A stretch of DNA of 43,811 nt, from positions 1 through 43,811 of the forward strand of contig JBFLZD010000032.1 in the NCBI GenBank assembly GCA_040756435.1. The letters are read 5' to 3'. Below the pieces are notes generated by a model. That model did not search any database. It had not been told where the DNA came from and saw nothing but the letters and a program-made list of their open reading frames with translations. Source of the stretch: Spirochaetota bacterium (GTDB lineage: Bacteria; Spirochaetota; UBA4802; UB4802). Below, one piece after another: positions 8,556 to 19,604 of this stretch. Every line of letters begins with the position of its first letter. Position 1 is the stretch's first letter. The position numbers and the translations under genes were made by a program.

Positions 8556-11500
8556 ATGATGAGAGATTTTAATGATTTCAATTCTATTCAAATAAAATTA
8601 GCTTCTCCTGATATGATCCGCGAGTGGTCATATGGTGAAGTGAAAAAACCTGAAACAATTAACTATCGTACCTTAAAACCTGAAAGGGATGGCCTCTTTT
8701 GCGAAAGAATATTTGGTACAACAAAAGAATGGGAATGCTATTGCGGCAAGTTCAAATCAATACGATATAAAGGTGTCGTGTGCGATCGTTGTGGTGTAGA
8801 GGTCACACATTATAAAGTCAGGCGTGAGCGTGGCGGTCATATTGAATTAGCATGCCCGGTGGCTCATATATGGTATTATCGCTCAGTACCATCACGAATA
8901 GGGTTGTTGCTTAATTTAACAGTGAATGAGTTAAAATCTATACTGTATTATGAAAAATACGTTGTTATTGATCCTTCTGATTCTGATTTGAAATATGGCG
9001 ATGTTATAGATGAAGATACATTCAACCATTATTATGAAACCTATGGTGATGAGTTTGTAGCAGATATGGGAGCAGCTGCAATCAAGGAAATGCTAAGAAG
9101 GATAGACCTTGACGGCGAAGCACGTGAATTGCGAAGCAAAATTGCAGGCCAGGATAAACTGAAAGTAGATAAAAAAGATATTAAACGACTTGAACTCATA
9201 GAAGCTTTCAGAGATTCAGGCAACCGGCCTGAGTGGATGATACTTGATGTTGTACCGGTTATTCCTCCGGAACTAAGACCAATGGTTCAGCTTGATGGTG
9301 GAAGGTTTGCAACATCTGACCTTAATGACCTTTACAGGCGTGTTATCAATAGAAATAACCGGTTAAAACGATTACTTCTTCTGAGAGCACCTGATATTAT
9401 TGTAAGAAATGAAAAACGCATGCTTCAGGAAGCTGTGGATGCACTGTTTGATAATAGCAAGCGCAAACGTGCAGTGAAAGGAAAAGCCAACAGGCCTCTT
9501 AAGTCGCTTAGTGACATGTTAAAAGGCAAACAGGGCAGGTTTAGACAGAACCTTCTGGGTAAGCGAGTTGATTATTCAGGTCGTTCAGTTATAGTTATTG
9601 GCCCTGAGCTTAAACTGCATCAGTGTGGATTGCCAAAGAAGATGGCTGTTGAGTTGTTCAAGCCTTTTATCATGAAGAGGCTGGTAGATAAAGGTTTTGT
9701 GCAGAATATAAAGTCTGCTAAAAAGATGGTGGAAAACGAAAGGCCTGAAGTGTGGGAAGTTTTAGAAGAGGTTATTGCCGAACATCCCGTGCTGTTAAAC
9801 CGTGCTCCTACACTACACCGGTTAGGAATACAGGCGTTTGAACCAGTACTTGTAGAGGGGAAAGCTATCAAGCTGCATCCATTAGTATGCCATGCATACA
9901 ATGCTGACTTTGATGGCGACCAGATGGCTGTTCACGTTCCCCTATCACCCCGGGCCCAGATAGAATGCTGGACATTAATGCTTTCGGCTAATAATTTACT
10001 TAACCCTGCCAATGGGCAGCCTATTGTAACTCCAACCCAGGATATTGTTCTTGGGATATATTATTTAACATCTGAACTCCGAAGCGAAACTGAATATCTT
10101 CCATATTTTGGCTCGATGGATGAAGTATTATATGCACTGGAATTCAGGCAAATTAAGTACAGGACAAAGATTAAATATCTGATGGATGGTGAATTTATTG
10201 AAACAACACCAGGTAGGTTAATCTTTAACGAGAAACTTCCGGCAGGATACCCTTTTGTTAACTATACTGTCAATGATAAGGAACTTTCAAAAATTATTTC
10301 TAAAATCTTCAGAGAGTTTGGTCCAACTGCAACAGTAAAGGTGCTTGATGACATCAAGGAATTGGGCTATAAATATGCAACATATTTTGGGCCAACTATC
10401 TCAACAAGTGATGTAAAAGTACCTCCATTGAAGGACGAATTAATTAAAAAATCTAATGAGATGCTGGAAAAGATTGAGAATGAATATCGTAACGGTTATA
10501 TAACCAATGAAGAGCGGTATAATCGTGTTATTGACCTCTGGACAAAAACCAATGAAGATGTTACCGATGTTATGTTTAATACAATGTCACAGGATGCTGA
10601 TGGATTTAATCCAATTTATATTATGGCACAGTCCGGAGCACGAGGAAGTAAACAGCAGATACGCCAGCTTGCAGGTATGCGTGGCCTTATGGCAAAACCA
10701 AGCGGTGAAATCATTGATGTACCCATCAAGTCAAATTTTAAAGAAGGACTGACAGTACTTGAGTATTTTATCTCCACTAACGGTGCACGAAAAGGTCTGG
10801 CAGATACTGCATTAAAAACTGCTGATGCCGGGTATTTAACACGAAGACTTGTTGATATCGCCCAGGATGTAGTTATAACAATGGATGATTGCGGTACCTC
10901 GGTAGGAATTGATGTAGGCGCATTGAAAGAAGGGGATGAGGTGGTGGAATCTATTGGTTCCAGGGTATTGGGCAGAACCCTGCTTTATGATCTGTATCAT
11001 CCGGTTACCAATGAAATTATTTGCAAGAGTGGTGAATTAATTACTGAAGAGATTGCAGAAAAGATTGATGAATTAGGCCTTGACCGCATAACAATCAGAT
11101 CGGTATTAACATGTGAAGCTCGACATGGTGTTTGTGCACGCTGTTATGGTAGAAATTTAGCTACTGCACGTATGGTTGATATTGGTGAGGCTGTGGGAAT
11201 TATTGCGGCACAGTCTATTGGTCAGCCAGGTACTCAGCTTACCATGCGTACCTTCCACATCGGAGGTACTGCATCTCACGTTGTTGAAGAAAGTGAAATC
11301 AGTTTTAATTACCCTGTCTACATAAAGGAAACTACCTTCAAAACAGTAAAAACTGAGGACGAACAGGGTGAGAAGAAAACCATATCTGTACGGCGTGGTT
11401 ATATCGTTTTACAGCGATTACTGGAAGAGATACCGGTAAAAAGTGGTGAACTGGTGGTACATGATGGTGACAGAGTATATAGTGGAACTCCAATAGTAAA

Positions 11501-12764
11501 AAAATCTGACGGTTCATTTACTGTTACAACAAAATCAGGTGTGGTCAAACTTGATAAATCCAGGGCATATATTCTTGGTGAGCCCAATATGATTCCTGTT
11601 AATATAGGTTCTACAATTTATTTAAAAACTGATAAATTTTATAATGTAAACCCACAGACGGGGAAAACTGATGTGCTGGTGAAATTTGATCCCTGGTTTG
11701 AGCCAATATTAACAGAAATAAATGGTAAGGTAAAATTTATTGATATTGAAATCAATAAGAGTATGAGGGAGGAGATAGATCCTCAGACACATCAGCTTAA
11801 GCGTATTATCGTTGAGGCAAAAACTGAAAAGTTACAGCCAGCTATCGAAGTTTCATCTGCTGATGAAACATTCAACTATCTATTACCAAAAGGCGCACAC
11901 CTGTTTGTTGATGATGGACAGACAGTAAAGGCAGGCATGGTTCTTGCAAAAATACCAAAAGAAGTGGAAAAGACAAAAGATATTACAGGTGGCTTGCCAC
12001 GAGTAGCTGAACTGTTTGAAGCACGCACCCCCAAGGATAAGGCAACCATATCCGAAATTGACGGACGTGTTAAAATTGGCGATACCGTTAAGAATAAACG
12101 TAAGATAATTGTTACCGGTGATTATGGCGAAGAAAGAGAATATCAGATACCTGCTTCCAAGTATTTACGGGTTCAGGATGGCGACTGGATCAATAAAGGT
12201 GATAAAATAGATGATGGCCCAATTGATCCCCATGATATCCTTGATATTAAGGGACCGCGTGAACTTGAAAAATTCCTTGTAAACGAAATTCAGGAAGTGT
12301 ATCGTTTACAGGGTGTTCAGATAAATGATAAGCACATTGAGATAATTGTGCGACAGATGTTAAGAAAAGTCATCATAGAAGATCCTGGTGATACAAGCTT
12401 TGTGGTAGACCAGATAGTTGATAAGTTTGAGTTTGATGATGAAAATATGCGTGTTGAAAAAGAAGGTGGTAAAGCAGCATCTGCAAAACCGGTACTGATG
12501 GGTATAACAAAATCTGCTCTTAATACAGAATCGTTTATATCTGCTGCATCGTTCCAGGAAACAACACGCGTGTTAACCGAAGCAGCAATTAAAGGAAAGA
12601 TTGATAGATTACGTGGATTAAAGGAAAATGTAATCATTGGTCATCTAATCCCAGCAGGTACGGGTGTGCGCGAATACAATAAGGTTACCGTATATCAAAA
12701 AGTTAAGGGCGATTTAGATGGCGTTGCAAAAGAAGTAGAGGAAGAAATCCCTGCTGAGAAGTAA
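8556..12764 (+). CDS. rpoC: DNA-directed RNA polymerase subunit beta'
   Basis: 1402 residues. The N-terminal zinc finger uses C61, C63, C76 and C79. The catalytic Mg2+ loop NADFDGD gives D451, D453 and D455. A second zinc site uses C779, C853, C860 and C863. The trigger-loop region shows [15 protein letters not shown]. The start is one of two adjacent ATG codons (8556 or 8559), both behind AAGGTAAGAAGG. A 117-base gap with a hairpin and a promoter follows before rpsL. Confidence 0.98.
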   Translation: MMRDFNDFNSIQIKLASPDMIREWSYGEVKKPETINYRTLKPERDGLFCERIFGTTKEWECYCGKFKSIRYKGVVCDRCGVEVTHYKVRRERGGHIELACPVAHIWYYRSVPSRIGLLLNLTVNELKSILYYEKYVVIDPSDSDLKYGDVIDEDTFNHYYETYGDEFVADMGAAAIKEMLRRIDLDGEARELRSKIAGQDKLKVDKKDIKRLELIEAFRDSGNRPEWMILDVVPVIPPELRPMVQLDGGRFATSDLNDLYRRVINRNNRLKRLLLLRAPDIIVRNEKRMLQEAVDALFDNSKRKRAVKGKANRPLKSLSDMLKGKQGRFRQNLLGKRVDYSGRSVIVIGPELKLHQCGLPKKMAVELFKPFIMKRLVDKGFVQNIKSAKKMVENERPEVWEVLEEVIAEHPVLLNRAPTLHRLGIQAFEPVLVEGKAIKLHPLVCHAYNADFDGDQMAVHVPLSPRAQIECWTLMLSANNLLNPANGQPIVTPTQDIVLGIYYLTSELRSETEYLPYFGSMDEVLYALEFRQIKYRTKIKYLMDGEFIETTPGRLIFNEKLPAGYPFVNYTVNDKELSKIISKIFREFGPTATVKVLDDIKELGYKYATYFGPTISTSDVKVPPLKDELIKKSNEMLEKIENEYRNGYITNEERYNRVIDLWTKTNEDVTDVMFNTMSQDADGFNPIYIMAQSGARGSKQQIRQLAGMRGLMAKPSGEIIDVPIKSNFKEGLTVLEYFISTNGARKGLADTALKTADAGYLTRRLVDIAQDVVITMDDCGTSVGIDVGALKEGDEVVESIGSRVLGRTLLYDLYHPVTNEIICKSGELITEEIAEKIDELGLDRITIRSVLTCEARHGVCARCYGRNLATARMVDIGEAVGIIAAQSIGQPGTQLTMRTFHIGGTASHVVEESEISFNYPVYIKETTFKTVKTEDEQGEKKTISVRRGYIVLQRLLEEIPVKSGELVVHDGDRVYSGTPIVKKSDGSFTVTTKSGVVKLDKSRAYILGEPNMIPVNIGSTIYLKTDKFYNVNPQTGKTDVLVKFDPWFEPILTEINGKVKFIDIEINKSMREEIDPQTHQLKRIIVEAKTEKLQPAIEVSSADETFNYLLPKGAHLFVDDGQTVKAGMVLAKIPKEVEKTKDITGGLPRVAELFEARTPKDKATISEIDGRVKIGDTVKNKRKIIVTGDYGEEREYQIPASKYLRVQDGDWINKGDKIDDGPIDPHDILDIKGPRELEKFLVNEIQEVYRLQGVQINDKHIEIIVRQMLRKVIIEDPGDTSFVVDQIVDKFEFDDENMRVEKEGGKAASAKPVLMGITKSALNTESFISAASFQETTRVLTEAAIKGKIDRLRGLKENVIIGHLIPAGTGVREYNKVTVYQKVKGDLDGVAKEVEEEIPAEK

Positions 12765-12793
12765 AATTTCTTGACAATTCTACAGGTAAAATT

Positions 12794-12833
12794 GATTAAT
12801 CACTTTCAATTAAAATTTTGAAAGTGGTTAATC
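12794..12833 (+). promoter_or_regulatory. Inverted repeat after rpoC overlapping the rpsL promoter
   Basis: GATTAATCACTTTCAA (12794-12809) pairs with TTGAAAGTGGTTAATC (12818-12833), 16 bp with one G-U, loop of eight bases. It could end or process rpoBC mRNA. Its right arm also contains the -35 hexamer of the downstream promoter, so it could equally be an operator for a dimeric regulator. There is no T run as in a classical terminator. Confidence 0.6.
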
Positions 12834-12846
12834 TGCATAATATAAT
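12818..12846 (+). promoter_or_regulatory. Strong sigma70-type promoter for rpsL-rpsG-fusA
   Basis: TTGAAA (12818-12823), a 17-base spacer, then a perfect TATAAT (12841-12846), 35 bases before the rpsL ATG at 12882. The leader has a strong GAGGAG ribosome-binding site. A second upstream TTGACA (12771-12776) has only a weak -10 partner around 12795. This promoter makes the str genes at least partly independent of rpoBC transcription. Confidence 0.75.
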
Positions 12847-12881
12847 GATATAATATTTAATAAATGTAGTGAGGAGACAGG

Positions 12882-13256
12882 ATGCCTACAATTAATCAGT
12901 TAATACGGAAAGGGAGATCTGAAAAGGTTAAGAAATCAAAATCCCCGGCACTGAAGAGTTGCCCTCAGAAAAGAGGAGTATGTACACGAGTAATGACTGT
13001 TACTCCAAAAAAACCTAATTCAGCATTACGGAAGGTTGCCCGTGTGAGGCTGACCAATGGAATAGAAGTAACTGCATATATTCCAGGTATAGGCCATAAT
13101 CTTCAGGAACACTCTGCTGTGCTTGTAAGAGGTGGAAGGGTAAAGGACCTGCCTGGTGTCAGGTACCATATAGTACGTGGAACATTGGATTCTTTAGGTG
13201 TTAATGACCGCAAAAAAGGCAGATCAAAATACGGCACTAAGCGGCCAAAAGCATAA
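12882..13256 (+). CDS. rpsL: 30S ribosomal protein S12
   Basis: 124 residues. S12 sits at the decoding centre and helps set accuracy. The two loops known for streptomycin resistance mutations are wild type: [11 protein letters not shown] with Lys43 and Lys44, and [13 protein letters not shown] with Lys88. Asp89, the usual methylthiolation target, is present. The gene has its own promoter and an ideal ribosome-binding site, and is first of the str operon; rpsG follows after 33 bases. Confidence 0.98.
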   Translation: MPTINQLIRKGRSEKVKKSKSPALKSCPQKRGVCTRVMTVTPKKPNSALRKVARVRLTNGIEVTAYIPGIGHNLQEHSAVLVRGGRVKDLPGVRYHIVRGTLDSLGVNDRKKGRSKYGTKRPKA

Positions 13257-13280
13257 TGTAATAATTATTTGGTATAGTGA

Positions 13281-13760
<480 letters not shown>

Positions 13761-13794
13761 TTATATTATTTGCTGTTGAAAAGTTTGATATATA

Positions 13795-13821
13795 AAATAC
13801 CAGGGCATCCCCCTGGTATTT
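13795..13821 (+). terminator. Hairpin between rpsG and fusA, possible attenuator
   Basis: AAATACCAGGG (13795-13805) pairs perfectly with CCCTGGTATTT (13811-13821) around CATCC. Only a short TTT is part of the stem and no longer T run follows, so termination would be partial at best. It lies 34 bases after rpsG and 41 bases before the fusA ATG. Confidence 0.5.
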
Positions 13822-13861
13822 GATGCTTTGTCATAAATAATTATATTTGTCATCAGGAATT

Positions 13862-15940
13862 ATGGGAAGAGAGTTACCATTACACAGAACGCGAAATATT
13901 GGGATAATGGCTCATATTGATGCAGGTAAAACCACATTAACCGAGCGTATCCTCTATTATACTGGCAAGACGTATAAAATTGGTGAAGTCCATGATGGCA
14001 CTGCAGAGATGGACTGGATGATTCAGGAAAAGGAACGAGGAATTACCATAACTGCTGCTGCTACCACAACCTACTGGAAAAATACACGCATCAATATCAT
14101 TGACACTCCAGGGCATGTTGATTTCACCGTTGAGGTGGAACGAAGCCTGAGAGTTTTAGACGGAGCTATCGCCGTATTTGATGCCGTTGCCGGAGTGGAG
14201 CCTCAGAGTGAAACAGTGTGGAGACAGGCTACACACTACAATGTCCCCCGAATATGTTTTGTAAATAAAATGGATAGAGTGGGTGCAGATTTTGAGAATT
14301 GTCTCACCATGATAAAGGAACGTTTGTATTCCGTACCGTTGCCCCTACAAATTCCCTATGGAAAAGAGGATAGCTTTAAGGGTGTTATAGATATAGTCCA
14401 GATGAAAGCATTGGTGTGGGCTGACCAGTTGGGTGAGCATTATGACATTGTTCCAATACCTGACCAATACCAGGATGAAGCTTTGTATTATCGCGAACAC
14501 CTGATTGAACTTGTTGCAGAATACGATGAAGAAATGCTGGAAAAATATTTGGAAGGTGTGGAAATAACCGAAACTGAGCTGAAACGTGCTATTCGCAATG
14601 CAACGTTGAAAACTGCATTGTTCCCGGTATTTTGTGGCAGTGCACTGAAAAATAAAGGTGTCCAGCCATTGATTGATGCCATTATTGACTATCTGCCCTC
14701 GCCTAAGGATATCCCGGCTGTAAAGGGGCATGATGTACATCATGATGATAAAATCATAGAGCGCCATCCTGATGACAGGGAACCTTTTTGTGCACTGGTC
14801 TTTAAGATAGCAAGTGACTCGTATGTGGGGAAGCTCTGTTATATCAGAGTGTACTCGGGGCATCTGGCAGCGGGTGATACTGTTTATAATGTCAATAAGC
14901 AGAAAAAAGAACGTATTGGACGGATATTGCGGATGCATGCCAATGACCGGGAAGACATCAAAGAAATATATACGGGGGATATTGCTGCACTTGTGGGTTT
15001 GAGGTTTGCCCAGACAGGCGATACCATCACATCGATTGATGCGCCACTACTTCTAGAAAAGATGGAATTTCCGGAGCCTGTAATATCGCGGGCAGTAGAG
15101 CCCAAAACAAGGGCAGATCTTGAAAAATTGCATACAGTTCTAAAGCGTTTGGAAGAAGAGGATCCAACGTTTTTTGTCAAAATTGATGAAGAAAGCGGGC
15201 AAACGATCATTTCGGGGATGGGTGAACTGCATCTGGAAATCATTGTTGACAGGTTACAGCGTGAGTTCAATGTGCTTGTCAATGTTGGCAAGCCACAGGT
15301 TGCCTATAAAGAAACAGTCACAGCAGCAGCCAGGGCTGAAGGAGTATTTGAAAAAGACATTGCCGGAAAATTGCAATATGGCCATGTACTGCTTGAGGTA
15401 AGTTCGTGCGATAGTTCCTTTGAGTTTGTTTCAAAGGTGGATACATCATTGTTACCCGAAAATTGCCTAAAAGCCGTGGAGATGGGTTGCCGTGATGCAC
15501 TCAGTTCCGGGGTAATAGCTGGATATGAGATGACAAAGATACGGGTTGTACTTGAAGATGCAAAATACCGCGAAGATGCTTCAGTTGACCATGCATACCG
15601 TATTGCTGCAACAATGGCTTTCAGAGATGCAGCACGGAAAGCTTCACCAATGTTGCTTGAGCCTGTTATGAAGCTGGAAGTGGTGGTGCCTGATGAATAT
15701 ATGGGTGACATAATCAATGATATTAATTCACGACGTGGAAAAATTGAACATATTGATATTCGTGGTATGCTAAAGGTTATAGATGCGTATGTGCCACTGG
15801 CTGAAGCATTTGGCTATACAACTGCTATACGTTCACTGAGCCAGGGGAGAGCATCGCATACGTTGCAATTCAGCCATTATGAAGTTGTCCCCCAGGCTGT
15901 GATGGAAAAGGTTCTTGGCAGTTACTATCGCCCTGTTTAG
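13862..15940 (+). CDS. fusA: Elongation factor G, diverged in domain IV
   Basis: 692 residues from the ATG at 13862 (AGGA just ahead; the in-frame TTG at 13847 has no ribosome-binding site). GTPase motifs are complete: AHIDAGKTT, the RGIT switch, [12 protein letters not shown] and GSALKNKG. Domain III shows [14 protein letters not shown]. The start of domain IV, usually GGxGQYG/FG, reads [12 protein letters not shown] (residues 498-509), so the GG is missing. The C-terminus has [22 protein letters not shown] moves tRNA and mRNA after peptide transfer and assists ribosome recycling. The position in the str operon argues for the main EF-G, but the sequence is unlike the spdEFG1 type that I recall for Leptospira, so a second EF-G elsewhere is possible. 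Confidence 0.93.
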   Translation: MGRELPLHRTRNIGIMAHIDAGKTTLTERILYYTGKTYKIGEVHDGTAEMDWMIQEKERGITITAAATTTYWKNTRINIIDTPGHVDFTVEVERSLRVLDGAIAVFDAVAGVEPQSETVWRQATHYNVPRICFVNKMDRVGADFENCLTMIKERLYSVPLPLQIPYGKEDSFKGVIDIVQMKALVWADQLGEHYDIVPIPDQYQDEALYYREHLIELVAEYDEEMLEKYLEGVEITETELKRAIRNATLKTALFPVFCGSALKNKGVQPLIDAIIDYLPSPKDIPAVKGHDVHHDDKIIERHPDDREPFCALVFKIASDSYVGKLCYIRVYSGHLAAGDTVYNVNKQKKERIGRILRMHANDREDIKEIYTGDIAALVGLRFAQTGDTITSIDAPLLLEKMEFPEPVISRAVEPKTRADLEKLHTVLKRLEEEDPTFFVKIDEESGQTIISGMGELHLEIIVDRLQREFNVLVNVGKPQVAYKETVTAAARAEGVFEKDIAGKLQYGHVLLEVSSCDSSFEFVSKVDTSLLPENCLKAVEMGCRDALSSGVIAGYEMTKIRVVLEDAKYREDASVDHAYRIAATMAFRDAARKASPMLLEPVMKLEVVVPDEYMGDIINDINSRRGKIEHIDIRGMLKVIDAYVPLAEAFGYTTAIRSLSQGRASHTLQFSHYEVVPQAVMEKVLGSYYRPV

Positions 15941-16018
15941 TATAAAATAATGATAAAAAATTAATTTTAATTTTTATAAAAAAATATTTGATATTTTATA
16001 AATTACGCAATAAATTAG

Positions 16019-16047
16019 TTGACAGATAAAGCATATATTTTTTTAAT
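16019..16047 (+). promoter_or_regulatory. Promoter P1 of tuf
   Basis: TTGACA (16019-16024), a 17-base spacer, then TTTAAT (16042-16047, five of six matches). It would give a leader of about 170 bases before the EF-Tu ATG, beginning close to the inverted repeat at 16049-16097. Confidence 0.65.
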
Positions 16048-16048
16048 T

Positions 16049-16097
16049 CACACACTTCCACCGTTATGCACTAAAATAGATGATGTGGAAGTTTGTG
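16049..16097 (+). promoter_or_regulatory. Stem-loop in the tuf leader
   Basis: CACACACTTCCAC (16049-16061) pairs with GTGGAAGTTTGTG (16085-16097) with one mismatch and a 23-base loop. It starts just after the P1 -10 box, so it would form the very 5' end of a P1 transcript (or lie across its start site as an operator). No T run follows. Confidence 0.5.
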
Positions 16098-16166
16098 TTA
16101 TCTGAACGTAATACTTTCTAACGATCATAGAGTGATAAAATCTTTAGCGTTGGTGCTACGTTTGTA

Positions 16167-16194
16167 TTGTATTATTGTGTTTATGTGATATAAT
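16167..16194 (+). promoter_or_regulatory. Promoter P2 of tuf
   Basis: TTGTAT (16167-16172), a 16-base spacer, then a perfect TATAAT (16189-16194). Transcription would start about 25 bases before the ATG at 16227, leaving only the AAAGGAG ribosome-binding site as leader. Together with P1 this gives tuf tandem promoters, fitting its need for very high expression. Confidence 0.5.
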
Positions 16195-16226
16195 GAAATT
16201 TATTATTTTTATAAAGGAGATAACAA

Positions 16227-17441
16227 ATGGCAAAGGCAAAATTTGACAGAACCAAACCACATGTTAATGTTGGAACAATCGGCCATATTGACCATGGCAA
16301 GACTACATTAACATCTGCAATAACAAAAGTTCTTGCGGCTGCGTATGGTGGCAATAATAAACCTGTAGAATTTGATCAGATAGATAATGCACCAGAAGAA
16401 AAAGCACGAGGTATAACGATTGCTACTTCACATCAGGAATATGAAACACCAAACAGGCATTATGCACATGTTGATTGTCCTGGCCATGCTGACTATATTA
16501 AAAACATGATTACCGGTGCTGCACAGATGGACGCTGCTATTCTTGTTGTTGCAGCAACTGACGGCCCAATGCCTCAGACAAAAGAGCACGTTCTTTTAGC
16601 TCGCCAGGTTAACGTACCTTATATCATTGTTTTTCTTAATAAAGTTGATATGCTTGATCCGGCTGACAGGGATGAGCTGGTTGAGCTGGTTGAAATGGAA
16701 ATCAGAGATCTTCTCAACAAGTATGAGTTCCCTGGTGACACAATTCCAATTATACCTGGTTCTGCATTGAAAGCCATGCAGTGTGGTTGCGGAAAGAAAG
16801 AATGTGAAGCATGTGGACCAATTATAAAATTGGCTGAAACCCTTGATACCTATGTTCCTGAACCAAAGCGTGATAGGGATAAACCATTCCTTATGCCTAT
16901 TGAAGACGTATTTTCAATTACTGGCCGTGGAACAGTTGTAACCGGAAGGATTGAGCGTGGTATTGTAAGGACTGGTGATGAAGTTGAGATTGTTGGTTTT
17001 GGTGAAACCAAAAAGACAGTTGTTACCGGTGTTGAAATGTTCCGAAAGATTCTTGATGAAGGTATTGCTGGTGACAACGTAGGATGTCTCCTCCGTGGTA
17101 CAGGCAAGGATGAAGTTGAGCGTGGACAGGTTTTGGCAAAACCGGGTTCAATTACTCCTCATAAAAAATTTGAAGCTGAAGTTTACGTACTATCAAAAGA
17201 AGAAGGTGGTCGTCATACTCCATTCTTCAGTAACTATCGCCCACAGTTCTATTTTAGAACTACTGACGTAACCGGCATCATTCAGTTGCCTGAGGGTGTA
17301 GAGATGGTTATGCCAGGTGACAATATTAAGATGACGGTAGAGCTTATTACACCTGTTGCAATGGAAGAAACCCTTCGATTTGCAATACGAGAAGGTGGAA
17401 GGACTGTTGGAGCTGGTGTAGTTTCCAAGATATTAGAATAA
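16227..17441 (+). CDS. tuf: Elongation factor Tu with a four-cysteine insert
   Basis: 404 residues. GTP-binding motifs [21 protein letters not shown] and GSALK are intact, followed by domains 2 and 3 ([13 protein letters not shown], and [24 protein letters not shown]). EF-Tu delivers aminoacyl-tRNA to the ribosome. Between the G-domain GSALKAM and the EALDTYVP-like helix lies [11 protein letters not shown] with Cys186, Cys188, Cys193 and Cys196, a pattern that could bind a metal. SHQEYE replaces the more common THVEYE. It has its own promoters and terminator and an ideal AAAGGAG ribosome-binding site, so it is probably transcribed both alone and with fusA. Confidence 0.97.
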   Translation: MAKAKFDRTKPHVNVGTIGHIDHGKTTLTSAITKVLAAAYGGNNKPVEFDQIDNAPEEKARGITIATSHQEYETPNRHYAHVDCPGHADYIKNMITGAAQMDAAILVVAATDGPMPQTKEHVLLARQVNVPYIIVFLNKVDMLDPADRDELVELVEMEIRDLLNKYEFPGDTIPIIPGSALKAMQCGCGKKECEACGPIIKLAETLDTYVPEPKRDRDKPFLMPIEDVFSITGRGTVVTGRIERGIVRTGDEVEIVGFGETKKTVVTGVEMFRKILDEGIAGDNVGCLLRGTGKDEVERGQVLAKPGSITPHKKFEAEVYVLSKEEGGRHTPFFSNYRPQFYFRTTDVTGIIQLPEGVEMVMPGDNIKMTVELITPVAMEETLRFAIREGGRTVGAGVVSKILE

Positions 17442-17472
17442 ATAATTTATTGATTTAAAATTAGTAATGTTC

Positions 17473-17511
17473 ATAGTTGTCAGGCTGGTGTACAATCAAC
17501 CTGACAACTAT
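17473..17511 (+). terminator. Hairpin after tuf, probable terminator
   Basis: ATAGTTGTCAGG (17473-17484) pairs perfectly over 12 bp with CCTGACAACTAT (17500-17511); the 15-base loop can pair further (TGGT with ATCA). Only TTT follows, so read-through into the S10 operon is likely. The remaining bases to rpsJ hold an isolated TATAAT (17590-17595) without a good -35. Confidence 0.6.
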
Positions 17512-17625
17512 TTACAATATAACGGGAATATTATCCATTGAAGAAGATTGTTATAGACGATCTTGATGTGGGTGAACAGCGTAAGAAATTATAATTTGAT
17601 ATTTGGATGAAAGAAAGGTGTTACA

Positions 17626-17943
17626 GTGGCAAAGCTTACGGGACAACGAATTAGGGTGAAATTGAGATCATTTGATCCATATTTATTAGATCAATCGGCA
17701 GCTAAAATAGTTGCGACAACGAACAGGAGTGGTGCAAAAGTAGCAGGTCCTATACCGCTACCTACACGAATTGAAAAATTTTGTGTATTGCGTTCCCCTC
17801 ATGTTAACAAGAAGTCGCGTGAGCAGTTTGAGATACGAACTCATAAGCGTCTGATCGATATCATCGATCCTAACTCCGATACAGTTGAAGCGCTTATGAA
17901 GTTGGAATTGCCTGCTGGTGTTTCTGTAGATATAAAATCATAA
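17626..17943 (+). CDS. rpsJ: 30S ribosomal protein S10 (also NusE)
   Basis: 105 residues from a GTG start at 17626 behind AAAGGTG. Besides its role in the 30S head, S10 joins NusB in transcription antitermination and can bridge NusG to the ribosome. [18 protein letters not shown] and [29 protein letters not shown] (given here as two family signatures) are typical. It leads the S10 operon. An 84-base gap with a small CTCTTT/AAAGAG hairpin (17977-17991) separates it from rplC. Confidence 0.97.
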   Translation: MAKLTGQRIRVKLRSFDPYLLDQSAAKIVATTNRSGAKVAGPIPLPTRIEKFCVLRSPHVNKKSREQFEIRTHKRLIDIIDPNSDTVEALMKLELPAGVSVDIKS

Positions 17944-18027
17944 TTATTTCATCTTTCATGAAAATTTGGTAGATAGCTCTTTAAGAAAGAGTGTGATAGT
18001 CTTATAATCGATGCATGGGATAGGAAA

Positions 18028-18645
18028 ATGAAAAAGGCTTTAATTGGCAAAAAGATAGGGATGAGTCAGATGTTTTTAGACGATGGGACAGTGGTTCCGG
18101 TTACTGTGTGTGAACTTGGTCCGTGCGTTGTTGTACAGAAGAAGACTGTTGAAAAGGACGGATATAATGCATTGAAACTGGGATATGGTGAAACAAAAGC
18201 TCATCGTCTTACAAAACCGATATTGCAAGATTTAAAGAAGAAAAATCTTCCTTTACTGAAGGTATTCAGGGAAGTTGAAAACTTTGATGAAAATCTTCAG
18301 GAAGGAAGTGTTATTACCTGTGAGATATTTACTGAAAACCAGATGGTTGATGTTACCGGTATTTCTAAGGGAAAAGGGTTTGCTGGTGTTATTAAAAGGC
18401 ATGGATTCCATGGTGGTAGAGAAACCCATGGGTCAAACTTCCACAGAGCTCCTGGCTCCATTGGTGCAAACACATTCCCTGCTGAAGTCTGGAAGGGGAA
18501 AAAATTGCCAGGAAGACATGGTGGAAAAACTGTTACTGTTAAAAATTTAAAGATAGTTAAGATAATCAAAGACAAGAATTTAGTATTAATATCTGGTGCT
18601 GTCCCTGGTACCGTTAATTCAATTATTACAGTACAAAGCAAATAG
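18028..18645 (+). CDS. rplC: 50S ribosomal protein L3
   Basis: 205 residues. L3 is an early 23S rRNA-binding protein whose long loop reaches the peptidyl transferase centre. The loop contains GRETHGSNFHRAPGSIG, with the Gln/Met methylation-site region replaced by HRAPGS as in many bacteria, then FPAEVWKGKKLPGRHGG. A TAGGAAA ribosome-binding site precedes the ATG. Confidence 0.97.
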   Translation: MKKALIGKKIGMSQMFLDDGTVVPVTVCELGPCVVVQKKTVEKDGYNALKLGYGETKAHRLTKPILQDLKKKNLPLLKVFREVENFDENLQEGSVITCEIFTENQMVDVTGISKGKGFAGVIKRHGFHGGRETHGSNFHRAPGSIGANTFPAEVWKGKKLPGRHGGKTVTVKNLKIVKIIKDKNLVLISGAVPGTVNSIITVQSK

Positions 18646-18656
18646 GCAGGGTTATT

Positions 18657-19283
18657 ATGGTTGTTGATGTTTATACAGTTGATGGAAAAGTTAAAGGACA
18701 GATTGAGTTGAATGAAACCATCTTTAATGCAAAGATTAATGATGTTCTGATATATGAATTGATTAAGGCTGCAAATGCCAATTTGCGTCAGGGAACTCAT
18801 GATACCAAAGAGCGTTCTTTAGTATCAGGTGGTGGGGCAAAACCATGGAGGCAGAAAGGTACAGGTAGAGCACGCCAGGGATCTATTCGTGCTCCTCAGT
18901 GGAAGGGTGGTGGCGTGGTTTTTGGTCCACATCCACGTGACTATCGTATTGAATTACCTAAAGGTATCAGGCAGGAAGCCTATCGTTCATTATTATCTCT
19001 GAAGTTCAAGGAAGGCGCAGTTAAAGTTGTTGAGGACTTTTCAGTGGAAAGTGGTAAAACTAAGGATATAGCTTCAATAGCCAAAAAGCTTAATGTTAAA
19101 AAAGGTGTACTGATTACTGATAGTGAAGATACCATGTTGAAAAGAGCAATACGAAATATTCCATGGTTTGTGTATAATAATGTAAAACGGCTATCAAGCA
19201 GGGATATATTTTATACTCAGACAGTTTTAATAACCGAAAGTGCTGCAAAAATTATTAATTCGAAGTATGCAAAAGGTGAGTAA
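18657..19283 (+). CDS. rplD: 50S ribosomal protein L4
   Basis: 208 residues. The internal extended loop that lines the peptide exit tunnel is visible as GGGAKPWRQKGTGRARQGS followed by RAPQWKGGGVVFGP; macrolide-resistance mutations map here in other species and the loop looks wild type. In E. coli L4 also represses the S10 operon. It lies 11 bases after rplC and two bases before rplW. Confidence 0.97.
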   Translation: MVVDVYTVDGKVKGQIELNETIFNAKINDVLIYELIKAANANLRQGTHDTKERSLVSGGGAKPWRQKGTGRARQGSIRAPQWKGGGVVFGPHPRDYRIELPKGIRQEAYRSLLSLKFKEGAVKVVEDFSVESGKTKDIASIAKKLNVKKGVLITDSEDTMLKRAIRNIPWFVYNNVKRLSSRDIFYTQTVLITESAAKIINSKYAKGE

Positions 19284-19285
19284 TT

Positions 19286-19570
19286 ATGGATGTTAATGAT
19301 ATAATCATACGCCCTGTTATTACAGAAAAGGCAACTGAACTTGCAAAACAAAACAAATACGTGTTTAGAGTACATAAAAAAGCAAATAAAGATATGATAG
19401 AGAAGGCTATAAGCAGTATTTTTGGCGTTACACCCGTAAAGGTGAATGTTATGATTGTACGGGGCAAGCGTAAAAGAGTGCGGTATAATTACGGATATAC
19501 AGCATCATGGAAAAAAGCGATAGTTACGTTAAAAGAAGGCGATAAAATAGAAGTTTTTGAATCAAAATAA
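19286..19570 (+). CDS. rplW: 50S ribosomal protein L23
   Basis: 94 residues. L23 sits at the exit of the peptide tunnel and is the docking point for trigger factor and signal recognition particle. The signature IIRPVITEKATELAKQNKYVF opens the protein. Its ribosome-binding site lies inside the end of rplD (AAAGGTGAG). Confidence 0.96.
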   Translation: MDVNDIIIRPVITEKATELAKQNKYVFRVHKKANKDMIEKAISSIFGVTPVKVNVMIVRGKRKRVRYNYGYTASWKKAIVTLKEGDKIEVFESK

Positions 19571-19604
19571 GAAATTTTTACTATAAGCAATAAAGGTAAC
19601 GACA

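Noticed and set aside
17538-17594. An 18-codon frame ahead of rpsJ from a TTG (KKIVIDDLDVGEQRKKL), possible leader peptide
   Set aside because: No ribosome-binding site at proper distance, a TTG start, and nothing downstream that would depend on its translation. Too little to call.
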